Below are positions 26,782 to 40,700 of a stretch of 64,000 nucleotides of DNA, in pieces. Below the pieces are notes generated by a model that was not told where the DNA came from, did no database searches, and saw only the letters and a list, made by a program, of their open reading frames with translations. The stretch's first letter is position 1. The number at the start of each line of letters is the position of its first letter. The position numbers and the translations under genes were made by a program. Location of the stretch: NCBI GenBank assembly GCA_008711295.1, contig VUYV01000297.1, positions 88,736 to 152,735 of the forward strand, given 5' to 3'. This stretch comes from Anarhynchus alexandrinus. Taxonomy: Eukaryota; Chordata; Aves; Charadriiformes; Charadriidae.

Positions 26782-27499
26782 GTTTGGGGATGGGGAGGAA
26801 GTAGGTGTTAAGAACATCACAAAGTTCAAAATTAATGTCTCAACTTGTAACACATTTCCCCCTCTCCCACAACACTGGTTGCAGAAGCCACCCACGGCTG
26901 ACACTACTCATGAAGCTCCATATGGTTCTGCTTCCCTTCATTTTTCCTCAGCCTGACAAACTTTGGCACCGCTTAGGTTTTCCTGGTCCTTAGGAAACAG
27001 GAGAGATTCCAACAATTCCAGCTTCTCCTTCCTTTGCTTTTTACAAAGCTCCCATGGTGCCATATATGAAAAACCTATTGTAATGGCAAAGCAAAAGGCA
27101 AATTTGTCTGAACATCACTGGTGCTATAGAATTTTTCATATTGTGCTTAGTATTGGTAACACTTACTTTACATTAGAGTTGAAGGACTTCAGTAACATCA
27201 GGGTCCCTCATGCTCAGGACAACGTACACATACAGCAACAAACATCTGTGCCTGGCAAACAGGCTAGTAAAGTTATTTTATTTAAGGTAGAAAGGCTTCA
27301 AAATGGAGTGTCTTTTTAAAGCACCCATGAGTTGACAACAGTTTGTACAATTATTACAAACCATTCAAAGAAAGCTTCCAGTACACCCAGGAAGTAACCA
27401 CGTACGCAGTGAGTACCCCATACGCACCATAACTCAGCAAGTGCTTTTTGCAACTCCCTTCTACACTCAGTCATGAAGGATATAGATCATTACAGCCTC

Positions 27500-27575
27500 C
27501 AGCTATAGAGCTTTAGCTCACAGAGTAGCTCACACTTTTAGCTCTGGAGATCCCCAGTTCAATCTGCTGCATGTC
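27500..27575 (+). mobile_element. Possible tRNA-derived SINE head
   Basis: The plus strand has a decayed tRNA-like layout: tttagctcacagagtagctc (compare A box TRGCNNAGYNGG), about 25 bases, then ccagttcaatctgctg (compare B box GGTTCRANTCC). No acceptor-stem pairing is evident, so it is not a functional tRNA. It resembles heads of old sauropsid tRNA-SINEs. Confidence 0.4.
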
Positions 27576-28456
27576 AGCCAAGAGGGCAGCTGTCATATAA
27601 TTACAACCACAACTTTGCATGTGAAAAAGTAGGGAGAGCGAACAGAGATCTTATTATAGAATTCTGGTTGCAACCTGCTGAACAGCTCTTTATTTAAAGT
27701 AACTTCTTGTAAAGAAGGGNGGAGAAAGACAGTCTTCCAACTCAGCCTCCCAGTTCCCTCTGTTTTGAAGAGGAAATCAGCGCTGCTTTGCAAAAAGTCT
27801 TTTGTTACAAATGCATATGTATATTAAATGAAGCACGCAACTGCAGAGCCAGGCGTAAGGCTCTAGCCCCTCATTAGTCTAAAAAAAAAAAGAACAAAAA
27901 AAAATCTCATGGCTGCAACCAAGACATCCAGAGTCCAACAAGGCATCTTAGTTTCTACCTGAACTATAACCATTCACCAGCAGCCAAGCCACTGGACCAT
28001 GCAATTTAAGTATTAAATTTTAAGTTCAAGAAATCTTAACTCAATTACATCTTGTTTTCTTCAAGCTGTACGTTTAAGCTCTCAGGGAGACCTAACAAAA
28101 CAGAGAATCCAGGAGAAGAGTATGTTTAAACTACAAAGGTACAAACCATGGCAAAAATTCAGTCTCAAATGAAAAGATCTTTTAATGAGTGCAACACAAA
28201 ACAATTAGACCAAGTTTCTTCTTATCCGTTAATCTTTCTGCAGATCCTTCTGCACACACACAGCAATTTTTGAGCCAAACTTTTTTCCAAGCCAAGACTT
28301 TCAAAAACAGAATTTGAAACAATGTAATCCAGTTTTAAAGAAACATTAGTTTTCCCCCAACAATTATTTTAGAAATATGTCTTTCCTCAGTAAAGCTATT
28401 TCAGGTTTAAGATACAGATTAAATTCCTTGCAGAACAGTCTCCTCTCCTAGACAGT

Positions 28457-28482
28457 CCCATCCATCCATTCATCCATCCATC
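28457..28482 (+). repeat. (CCAT)n tetranucleotide repeat
   Basis: About six CCAT units with one substitution (ccatt) in the middle. Confidence 0.85.
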
Positions 28483-31400
28483 TATGCGTGACCCAGGACC
28501 CATGGGTTCCCCACTGCCTGGGGTGAATCAACCACTTTGGACCACAAGCAACAGATGGGAGCTAACTCTCCAACTTCCTGCAAAGTACTTACCTGCTTGC
28601 TAAATGCCACTTGAAGTAGACTGATCTGACTCAAACTGTTCAGTACCTGCCTGCAAGAACACAGACTCGCTGAAACATGTCAACTAGTTCATGCACGATA
28701 CATCAGTGGCCCTTCAAAACTCCCCAAAACGCAGTGCTGTGCTTCCAACAGGATTTGAAAGAGAAGTACCTACCAGACAGCCAAGCTGGAAGGTGTTCGG
28801 ATGACTGCTAACACCAAGTGCAAGCCTGCAACAGTTAATTCCAGAATTCAGCACAAGCACAGACACACTAACGCTTTGTATTTAAACCAACTGAATTCTC
28901 TGGTGACATCCTCTCATCAGCCTCGTTTCTGAAGACACATTTTCAAGGCTCAGAGAGTCTTCTGCGCCTCACCTCAAGCAAAACCTACCCAGGAAACACA
29001 CAAACTACCTGACCATCTCCCTCCCTTTAGAAGAGGGTGAGGGAGAGAATTGAGGACATGAAGCCCAGTTTTGAAGAAAGCTATGTGCAGCTGCAGCAGC
29101 ACAGAAACATTTGGGACTGATTATACACACGCAGCAAACCCCTGGCTGTGCTCACCCCACAGAAGGGACCCATAAAAGGTTCACCTCTCCCTCACCTACT
29201 GCAACCAGGCAAAGCTCACGAACATCTGAACCACACTTGTTGCAGACATCCAATGAAAGCAGCACAACCCTATGCAGAGATGACTGAAATGAGACACCAT
29301 TATGGTATTTTCTGGTATTATTTCTGTAAATTTAGCACCGTTAAAATGTTCCAGGTAGACATTCTCTGGAGACCAAAATCCTTTGCCTATCCTGAGAAGA
29401 TATGCAGAGAGAACAGCAGCAAAACATATACGTGCTTTTCACATCTCTCCCAGCCTGCCAAGGCTGAAATGACTGACAAAGGTCCAAAACGAGGGACACA
29501 CATAAATTATTAATACTGCACTAGTATTCTTGCTGTTGCTACGACAGTGTAAAAACTTAACAGAGGCAGGCTCTGCAGGGAAATATTACTTTACTTCAAA
29601 ATCATTCATTCAGGAAACTTACATACTAAGGAGCAAAGAATCATTCTGCAGCACGCTCTGTCAAACCCCTCAACTTTAAGACCCTTCGTTTCTAAAGCAA
29701 AAGCAATTTTAACAAGAATGGGAAGTCAACGTGAAGCAAAAGACACTTCGGATTTCAAGTGAGCAACACTGGAACAGCATTACTTCCGGACACAAACCCT
29801 AACACACATCTTCTCATGCCTGACCTGGAAAGTCCATCCCCTTCTGAGAGCCTTCTAAGTGTTTTGTCTCTGCAGCCTCTCTGCTGAAACAGCCAAGTGG
29901 CATACCAGCGAGAGGATAATGTGTAGCCGTGCACTAGCAAGTGGAAGGGAGCCAAAAATCCACTTCAGTTTGCCACTCGGTCTGCAACCTGTGCTTTAAG
30001 CCCATGCGAGGCTCCGGATTCACATTCTCTCCAACCTTTTCTTTCATTCCAGGTCTCGTGCTGTACCTGCTGCCACAGTAGCCAAGTACCCGTAAGCAGC
30101 ACACAAAGATGTGACTACCTACTGATCTACTTGCTTCCTCTCGCTTGTTGCAAGGGGAACAGTTTATGCAGGGGTATTAGTCTGTTTTACATTAATTTCT
30201 AGAACCAGGACAAATGATCTGAACTTTGACATTTCTAAAAAAAAGTTAAATTATTTTCATCTTTCTTAGTAATCAGAATAGATTTACTTTTCATTTAAAA
30301 CACCAAATTTCCCTCCCAAAATATGTGAAGTAGTTACTGAATTGTTTTCTTTACCAAAGCCCTGCAAAGTCTCATGATTATTAATAACATTTTGAATATA
30401 AAGAGGCACAACATTACTCCATAACAATAAAAAAAGCAAGCAGCCAAGTTTTCACACAATAATTAATTTTGAAAACTAGTACTTTCTATTAAAAATTCTT
30501 GCATTTAAAAAACCAAAAAGGTCTCCAATAACTCTAGACACTTATGGGGGCAAAGAAAAATCAGACCCTACCCCCAGCTGGATGGCATTCCTCTCTTTGG
30601 ATGCAATGTGGTAACATTTGATTGATGCATCTGATCCATTCCAAAACTCCAGGCGATGTTTTAATCATCAATGGGCAGAATCCTATTAATTTTCAGGAAA
30701 AAAAAAATAGAAAAATAGAGTAGAATATGGAGGCAGGACACAGAGCACCTGGCATTTGTCTAGCAGATCCAGCTGAATTAGCTAGGTTCACAATAATCAA
30801 CAGATTAAAGACTGAGTTGATGGCAGAAATTCACATCTTCTAGTATAAGCCCCTTCCTCCCCTCCCCTCCACCCTCTTTTCTGCCATCTCAGATCAACCC
30901 AGTCTCCCAACACAACCTGGAACATTAGTCCCATACCAAAGGAAATGAAATAGGAATAGGGAAAGGAGTGGGAAGACATAAACCAGGCTAAATAGGGGTA
31001 GCATAAAGAGCCCATTGGCATGCAACCAAGAGCCTGCACAGGCCCTTGCTACAGCAGAAAACAGGAGATCAGGCACGTATGAGGAGATGGCAGGAGAGCA
31101 AATGCAAGAAAGTGAAGGTTCAAGTGGTCCCTGAGCTCAGGGTGTAAGAAATGGCAGCAGGCAGAGTACAGAAGTGAGCCCCAGCATGCACAACGAGCTC
31201 AGCCTTCAGAAGCAGCAACACACCAGGCGACCCGTTAGCTTGGTGTCTGCTGTGATAGGCATTTTCATTATCGACGGGCACGGTACGAGAAATGTAGTGT
31301 GAACCTTCCACATTAAACAAGACTTCCCAGTCTCCCAAAAATTCATTTTGCTATCAGCCAAACCCAGATCCACCAATATCAACCATTCTGCTCTGAAACA

Positions 31401-34400
31401 AGCCTCCACTTACAGTCTTGCACCGAACAGTTGCTGCCATTTCATTTCATCACTGATGAGCACTGCAAGCCCTCAGGACCCACCAATGTAAGAGGCAGCA
31501 CAAGCCCAAGAGGAATTGACCCGTTCCAGCGATGGCCAGAGGGCCAGCATCATTAGTATGATCCTTCCAGTGGGCCAGCTGATGCATCAGACCAGCCCAC
31601 ATCCCAGTCAACTGACCTGGAGTCAGGAACCTTCCCACTAGAAGTGGAAACCGGGCTGAATGGTCAGCAGGACAGCTGGGAAATACTCCTCGTCTAGCTG
31701 GCCGGCCACCTGTTCGGGAACGCAAGCTGCACAAAGGTCTCCAGGCACATCAGTCAGTTGCCCAGTTGTTCCTTACATCTGTTCTGTGTTCTGAAGTCTT
31801 GGGAGGATTAGCAGCAGAGAAGAACTGTATGGGGAAAAGTAAGGAAGGCAAGAACAAGCTGAGGTACTGCAAAGGGAAGGGAGCAGCACGCTGAAGATGG
31901 GATCTTACAGTAGAAAAGTTGTTGCTACAGTGCGGAGCAGGAGCTGGCGCAAATGGGAGTGGGCTGTTAGCAGAAAGAAGGCAGGCAAAGGCATGCTGCC
32001 GCAGGGAATGGGAAGGGCGTGTAGCCCAGGTCTGGTAAGTCAGATATCGCCACCAGAGTCTTATTCCAGCCCCTAAAGCTTCTACTGCTGACCAGGAGGG
32101 CTCTAGGCTCAGCAACAAGCAGGATCTGTCACAAGCATGCCCACCCACCAGCTTCAGGTACTACATTTAAGGCATCTCAGGTCCTGACCATTACGTACCC
32201 CGAAGATAAGGACACAGACCTTGAATTCAACATGACACGGTCACGTGGAGCCCACACAATGAGAGAAGTATATGGCCCAGCCCCGACAAGGACAGCACAG
32301 TTGCAGCTCACACCTCCCTTAGGCTCCTCAGAGCAAGAGGTTTGCATACCCAGCCAGACTGCCTCTGCAACCAACTCCCCCGGCCCGTCAGGAGGGCCTG
32401 AACCCTGGACCATCAGCAGTGAAAGCACAAACCTCCACCTCACGCTCCAAATAATTAAACTCTGTGGGAGCAGCAGCAGACTCATAAAACTCTTACACAG
32501 ACCAAGCCAGCCATTAATGGGGGTCAAAGATGAATGCTCTATTTTTTTTTAAGTGTGCTTTGATGCATGGGGAGAATGGTGAGAGGAGATCTTCATTACC
32601 CTTTCTGGTACCTGATGAATTTTTCCTTTCCTGGCTATCAACACCTCCTACTTCCACCCAAACCCCATACTGCTGGCAATCATCCGGACAGCCAGAGACA
32701 ATTAGAAGGTGTGTTTGGACGACATCTGTGCTAGCCAGTCACCTGCAGGTAAGGACGCAAGAGGCCTCGCTGAGCAAAGCCAAGCTCTACCAGAGGCTCA
32801 GCCAGTCCTTATTACGAGGTTTGGGTTTCACACAGATGCCACCGGGTGGAATCCCAGAGCCAGCGTGATGCTGAAAGCCACGCAAACCACAACCTCGCAC
32901 ATCATCTCCCCTACAGCAAGGCACGGAGCAGAGCACAAGACAGTAAAATCTGTCGGGATTATTAGCTTGGGCTTAGAGCCAGAGCTGGGAGCTGCCACAA
33001 GGGCAGGGAGGCTGCCTGCAGCCCTGCAGGTTAGCGGGAAGGAAGTGGAAGTCCCCTGACAGACAACGAGACGAAGCAGGCAGGAAAGGCAAGACACAGT
33101 TGAGAAAAGGTCACAGAAACACTAGTCTGACCCGCCCCTTCTGGCCTTAGAATACATATCCATACACACACACAGGTGAGCTTCTTACTACTCTGCTTTG
33201 TTCAGACATTTTAAGGAGAGCTCTGCTCTTCCCACTTCTTTTGCATTCCCCCAACCCACCCCAGTTCTGGAAATGGTTATTTATGCTCCACCCATGAAAA
33301 CCTCAGGTGGAAAGAAAGGAGAGCAGCTTGTTTCAGGGAAGGAGTCACCAGATCGACATAGAAACTCCCCCAGCAGCACGCAGTGATGTTGGATGCTGTA
33401 TTCACAGTGCCAATTCCAGCCTGCACCAGCCATGCCTCTGCCAGCCTGTTTTCTCTGCTGCATTTGCTTTGTGGAGGAGAGGCCACAGGCTGGAAGTGGC
33501 TCCAGGATCTCTGCTACAGTGCTGAGAAAGTGGCTGGTGTAGCAAAGCCAGTTTTATTTACTATTTATAATTAGTCCTGATAGATGCCCTTTTTTTTTCA
33601 GGTCACTAGGAACCTTCTCCCAGCAATCCCCAATACTTGCACTTTCAGAGGGGAGTTAAGAGCTTTACATGCAACACCAGCACTCATCTTTCCCAGCATG
33701 GCAAAAGCAGCAGCTATCACTTCCATTATTCTTGGAAATAAGGGGGAAAATAGCTAGGACTCTCAAGCCTTGGCACCTTTTCCCTCCCACTGTTTGGCTA
33801 CCGGTGCTACCAGTGCTACGGTTACTATTTAGGGCAGAAGTGCTCAACAGGGCACACATTCCAGGGGGCTGAGCCATCCCACGTGGCCAGGCTCAAAATG
33901 GCAGACAGCAATGAATAGGATAATTAGAAAGTACAACAGAAACCGCAACATAAAAACAAGCAGCTTCTATTACAAGAAACAGTTCTATGGCATGGTTAGA
34001 TCCATCACCCCACATGCTGGGTTGTGGTGGTGCCTCAGGAGCCTGCTGCTATTATCTGTTTGCAATCACATTTCAGCCTTTCTGCTTAATGCACGAAAAG
34101 CAGAGCTAATCAGATTCACTCTTTCTGCTTAATGTTTCCAGTTCCCAACCATGCTCTGTACTGCTTCAATTGATGTTCAACTAACACTAGCCAGGAGCAC
34201 GCAGTGCAAAAAAAAACCCCAAAACATGGAACTACCTATTAATTTTAGTCCTTCTTTCCACCTATTATGTCTAAAATTCCTTCTACACTTGAGCTTTGCA
34301 AATAAAATTCAGGAAATTCCCGTTTCGCTCTCTACACCACACCCGGCTCACGTATGAGTTCCCTTCTCCAAGCTGCTCCTGCAGTGGTATCTGGGCAATT

Positions 34401-34933
34401 AATTATAGCACAGACCTATTAGGCTTTCCTCTCACTCTCTGAGACAGCTTTTTTAAGTGTTTCCTGGCTCAGAACCTCCACTGAAGGATGTCTTCTGCTG
34501 GCACCGTAATAGCCCCTCTTTGTTAATCTATCTGAAGTGATCATCACATGCTCTCCTACTCCTTCTCCCCCCAGCACTATTTAATTATTGCAGTCCTACA
34601 TGGGAACTCTAATGTACCCTCAGCATTTCCAGTCTGAGGACAATCAGGGCCCTGGAACGGCTGCTTCATTCACTGCATTCCTTTGCACTCCACAGTGCAG
34701 CTGGAGTATTGCTAGAGTCAGCTATGATAGCTGGATCTTCGCTAGAACAACCAACACAGAGAAGCAGAGAAGCCCCCAGACTGGGCAGATTGCATGAAAA
34801 TTCAGCAAAGAGATCCAGGAAAAGACTGGCTTACAAGAACACCCATCATCATGAGCCAGGTTAAGCAGCACAGGAGGAGAGTCACCTATTACAAGCACAA
34901 TTGAAGATTTGCCAGAAGAACAACACAACACAC

Positions 34934-34950
34934 AAAAAAAAAAAAAAAAA
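34934..34950 (+). repeat. Poly-A run (A17)
   Basis: Seventeen consecutive A residues followed by an A-rich, C-interrupted stretch. No retroposed sequence is recognisable 5' of it on the plus strand. Confidence 0.85.
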
Positions 34951-36563
34951 CCAAAAACAAAACCAACCACCGGCAAGTATTTACAGGAGATGGGAAAGAG
35001 AGGTAGGTGGAATACAAAAGTGCCAGGACACATATCTCTATCCAGGAGGAGTGAAAAAAATGGAGACTGCAGAGGTGAAACCCCAGGCAGCCCCTGCATC
35101 TGTACACATCCCCCAGCTAATACCCACTACATCAATTAGAACAATGGCAGCTCCGGAGAAGACCCTGATTATCCAGCTCCCTCACTAACATCTTCCCCAG
35201 AGGCTGGACACATGTGCAAGGAGATGGAAGAAAAACATACTTCTCCGTGAGATTACTTACAGCATTTTCTATACTGCCCCCTCTCTTATAAATGTGTCTT
35301 TAAAAAAAAACATTGCAGCTGGCTTATAAGCGTGTCAGATTTAAAAAAAACATAGCCTTAAAAACAAAGACACTTTGTGCTCAGCGTATTATTTAATATC
35401 AATACACTGGTTCTTTCCTTTATTCACTCCATCCTTGGAACACAAATGCAATGGAACAGCCACCCAGTGTATAATCTTACTACGCAAAGCAACACAACCC
35501 TACAATAATCCTTCTCTTGCCATAACGTCTTCACATACCAATGAGAAGAATTTAGGCTTAAATGCTTAAAAGAAGCCCCAACAAACTGCAATACAGCATG
35601 AAACAAATCTCTAACAACTCTCAAGTTGGAGCAAAATCCCTTGGACTTCCCTACTACCTTCTTTATTTGAAAATGGCTGCACAAACATTTCTAATTTGTG
35701 CACCACACCGATTGCAACCTGCCCCTCCTGCCACGTACAGCCGCTCGGTCGGTCCACACATGCATAGGCTCACTGCATCCTGCTGCCTCTGGCACACTAC
35801 TCTTCACTGACATCATCTTCACCTTCATGCTGTATAAAATTCACCAGACAGACACAGTATCTGCTCCTTTAGCCATAAAGCAATCACTGTAAGCCAACAG
35901 ACACCTCCATCTAGTCTCCCAAATGCACACTCTGACCTGCATCATGCCCCTGCTAAGTAGACGCTGGGGCATGCATCTCGTTAGGTGACACATCCCTCCT
36001 TCCCTGCAGTCAGCAAGGGCTTACGAAGATACACTGATCCATCAATGGCAAAGCTGAGGCAGAAACACTGTTCATGCCGGTCAGTGGAAGCAAAGTTGGC
36101 CTTGGCCAGTTCCCACAGCATTTGAGCTTCAGCACACCCCTGGCTTCATCACACCCCCAGAGCAAGACAGCATCATTCTGCACTACCACAGCAGTGTCCT
36201 GCAAGGCCTTTCCAACTTCTGCCAGTCCCTGCAAATCAGTCAGGCAGTTGCACCTGGAGCATTTCAGAGATGAAGAGGCCTCCTCCTGATGCCATAGTAT
36301 TCAACTTCAGGCCTGGCTCACCACAGGCGTGCAGAAAACTCTCTGGATGTTCCCCTGCCCTTGCCATTTATCTCAGGCCTCACTGACCAAATGGTCCCAC
36401 CAACTCCGAGGCCTCAGTCCAAATGGACATCATCACCATGTTTGGAGAAGCTCTTTCACAAACTCAGCCTACGGCTATCCCCTCAAGCAACCTCCTTCTC
36501 CCCTCTCACAAGGGAGGGTTATGGCTACTATTTTTTGAGTCCTTTAACAATAATACATGAGCC

Positions 36564-36579
36564 TAATAATAATAATAGT
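36564..36579 (+). repeat. (AAT)n trinucleotide repeat
   Basis: A short taataataataata run with one interruption (tag). Confidence 0.75.
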
Positions 36580-37697
36580 AATTCTTAGGCTCGCAGCAAT
36601 GGGTTCTCAGGAACTATGGTACATCTCTCACTGCAGAGGCAGTGAAACTCAACCTTTTCCTGTTTTTTCTCCCTTTTGAAAATACTACTTGGGAATGGAG
36701 TCAGCATCTGGAGGCACACAAGTATATCCCAGGGAAAGAATGAGAGGAGCGGAGGGGAAGGGAAGGACCTGAAAATGAAGGCTGAGGGCGAGGTTTCACA
36801 TTACAGCTGAACCAGGCTAATAGTTCACTGCTGCCAAAAAAGGGGGGCCCCATTTCCACCTTTCTTTCATTCCCTACCTTTCACTGCTGACAAAACAAAT
36901 CTCTCCCCTCTTGCGCAACAGCTCTGATACTAGCCTGAACCTGGTGAGCAGGTTCAGCTGTCTGTCCCAGGAGAAAAGTATTCACTTTTTTATATTTTTG
37001 GGCAAGTCCCCTTTCCAAAAGCTGAACAAGCTGGATCCATTTAGCACTTAAGTGGTCACAGAGCCACAAGCAAGGCATGACCACCCACCCCTCTTAGAAG
37101 GAGCAAGTGGTTAGAATGGTTCAGCTACAGCAAAAAAATCCATCCTTACCCACGTGAAACTGCGGTTTCACCCAACAGCAAAAAACCAAGGGGCCTAACT
37201 GAAAAGTCTGCAATAGAGATGTTTGCTAATAATCTTAAACCAGGGAGTTTTACCTACTATTAGGCTCTACATACCAACGTTTCTGAACTGGATGACGAAG
37301 GCAGCCATGTAGGTAAAGAGTGACACTAAAACTGAGCAGACCCAGATGAGATAGAAATATAAAAGGTACTGCAGGACTTCCAATAATAATTGTGCCTATT
37401 TCTAAATTGGACTCTGTTATTATCAAACAAGATGGCTGCCTTCATCGCTGTGCTCAGAAATGTCTGTTCTCATTACAAACTTAACAATTAGTTTCAGGGT
37501 GCTCTTGATAAAGCATTTTTCTTTCCCCATCAGCTTCTAGATCATCAGATGAACAAAAATAATGCAGTTCTTTTCAATTAAAAAAAAACAAGAAGCCCAT
37601 ATTACTCCACTGTCTTTATTCCTCTCCACCTCCTCTGCTCAATTACTAAAAGCAATTTACAGACAATAAATGTAACTTCACAGCTGCCTGTATGAAG

Positions 37698-37772
37698 TAT
37701 TCCCTTCATTTTATAGATGAGGTTACAGGCTATACAGAAATTAATATCAGCAAGGTCTACTTCAAAGCTGGA
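37698..37772 (-). mobile_element. MIR-like ancient SINE fragment (reverse orientation)
   Basis: The plus strand reads cattttatagatgaggttac, then a degraded 'agtaact-gcaaggtc-ca-agctgg' series, which is the reverse complement order of the MIR core. Only the central core survives. Confidence 0.5.
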
Positions 37773-40700
37773 TAAGCAAGACGAACAGATGAACTCTTAA
37801 AGAATACAGATCATGACTGTACTCTAGTAAAACCAGTAATAAAGAATTAAAGATGTTGCCAGTTGGATATAAATACCTTGAATGTATCTGCTTAAACACT
37901 GTAACAAACAAAAGCTTGCTTTTAGGTTTTGCTTGTGTTTATTCTGTTTTTATTAGGCACAACATCATGAGATTTCAGATTTACCTCTGAGCATCCCATA
38001 GACCACACATGCTCACTTTACTAGTAAACACATGCTTAACTGTGAACCTCACAGACTCAAAGATGGTTTTCCCAGTTGATGCATGATCACCAGGAACTTG
38101 CAGCTAGAAACTCTGTACATAATTTTAATTGATGAAGATAAGCAAGGCAGGAGAGAGTCCAATGTTTTCTGCCATAGCCTCGCAGGCTTTGGCAGGGCTA
38201 GGAGGAGCAAGAACCTATGTCTATTGTTAAAATCGCCAGCGGTGACTTTGAAAAAGCACTGGGAATAGCAACACCAAACGAAAAAAAAAAAAGTGCAGTT
38301 TTGCACAGGCGCTCTTCTGATGATAACTGCTCCTTAAGGCTTAATAAAAATGCATGGCCAACTTTGCTTCTTCCACACATTAGCAGAGCTCAGAAATAGC
38401 ACCTGAGTCTAGTTATACAACTCAGCAGGCCCAGCTTCTCCTAGGAAGACAACACCACCAGCATGCAGGTACTCCAAAGGCTGAGTCATCTGAACAGTCC
38501 CTTCAAGGGAAAATAATCCTAGTAAGAATTGGGGTGTTGGTATTGAAGACAAAAAGGAGTGTTAATTTTGGCACTCCTTAATTACACTCCATCCATTTAC
38601 TACCAAACTTAACACCTGTAGGTTAGTAAATTTACCATGCTCCTCTACCTATCTCCAAGGGCCTTTCCTGACACGGTCCCCTCGTTAGCCAACAAATGCC
38701 TGTCATTGCCCATATGTTTCCTTATCCCTGACTAACACAAACTAGTATTTGTACAACCACAGTGCTTGGAAAACTAATTTAGGATTAAGGCCTTAATTTC
38801 TAGCCTGCATACAAACACCAGGCATGCTTAAACCAACAGGGCATTGTGAACTTCTGTGCTGTGACTAGCTTAAAACCAAAAGCCGTATCATGCACGCATC
38901 AAAAAACAGACAGGCTTCAAGATGGACCAAAAAACCAAACACAACACAAAGGATTTGGACTTGTAAAATCTCTCACATGGGGAAAGCTGATAAACACAAT
39001 AACACTTCTAGCAGAACTGCCATTTTCTGCATTTTCACTGCAGCAAGTAAAGATGTTTGTGCCCACTGGTACTCGTGCCCTTTTCACCCGAGCCTGCAAC
39101 GGCATCACAACCTTGCACTAGCTCCGAAAACAGCTCAGCAGATGTAGCTGCTGCAGAAAGCACCTGCCCCAGCAAGCGGGAGTCCATGTACAGAGCACGC
39201 AACCCATGCTCCCCTTTCCAGGCAAGGTCTGGGGTGTTCACGCCAACCCATTGAGGCCCAAAACCACCCAACAGCTGCACAACAGCAGGCTGAGAGAGGA
39301 GAACTAATGGGCTTGAATAGGTAGTGCCATGGTTTAAACCAGCACCCCGATGTTCTCAGCAACACTACAGGAGTCCAGAACTCGATTCCTACTCTGACAC
39401 CAGTCCAGCAGCCGTCATCCGCTCCACCTGAGGACAGGCCACAGCACTCCTCCCTCGCCTAAACTATTCCAAAGGGGATGGACTGGGAAAGAAACCAGTG
39501 TCTCATACTGAGAATTTTATTTTTGAGGTTGGTAGATCTGTTGTGGAGACTGATCCACTGATATTTTTCTAATATAAGGAACATATAAGATCCCTAGAAT
39601 TTGATAGCTGCTTTTTAATTAAATTGAAATAAGTAAATCACAGCCTGTTGCCATGGAGAATGAACAGACACAGCCTCTTGACTCCAGGGCAGGATCAAGC
39701 AGGAGAGGCAGACAAGGCTGTGAAATTAAAAACACCTATTTTAAAGCAAATGGTCTTGATAATTAGCAAAAAACGTGGCATAGGGAAATAATATAACCAT
39801 ATGGCAGGAAATGGTTTTCAAGGTGCACTACAAAGCTGTTTTAAATAAATGAATAAACTGCTGGAGCTGCTGGATCACTCGCAGAATCATATATGCAGGA
39901 TTAAACATCATTTAAAAAATACACCAAAAAATAACAATTAGCTCTTCTTTCACTTTCCTGCCTATAGCCTGCATCTCTGTCTGTTCTTATTTTTAAGGAC
40001 TTGTTTCAAGTGATCAACACTTCCACCTATTTGCAGTTACCAGAGGGCCGTCAAACTCACAGGTTTTCAAAAGCCTTGCGGTTCACCCTGAAGTGAGAAC
40101 CAAGTTTATGTAATATAAAACCTTTTATCTCTTACTCAGTGTCATTACACAATCCTGGCTAGGTCATCAGACACTAATAATCATTCCTGAAGCTGTATAT
40201 CCCTGTTATGAATTCCATGACAAAGTGACTTGAGGGGGGATTTTCCCCCTGCACACCACATGTCCAATCCTGTGCTACGCCTCTCAAGAAGCAACAGCTC
40301 AGAGTCAGTCAAAAGGTAACACTGGTCTGTCAAGGGGGAGGGCAGCACAGCCTTCGGCACATGCTTGGCTGATGGACAAGAGCCTTGCACTCTCCCTTCC
40401 CAGTTAGTCCAGCCAGAGCACAGGGCATCAAAATATTCCACCCCTTCCTCCTTCTGACCCCAACAGCTACCAGCTCACCCCCATCAGCAAAGGCTGGCCA
40501 GAAAGATGGGGCTGGATAGTTTACATTGCTCCTATACCACCTCTGCAGAGAGGGTATTGTATGGTGGCTGTCTCAACCCTTTTAAGACACTTATGCTCTG
40601 CTTGGATCTAAAAGGGCCACAGCAAGGAAACTCCCTCATCACCTTTCTGAGCACAGCCAAGGCAAATCTGAGCAAGACTGTCTTACAGTTTCCAGTAAGC

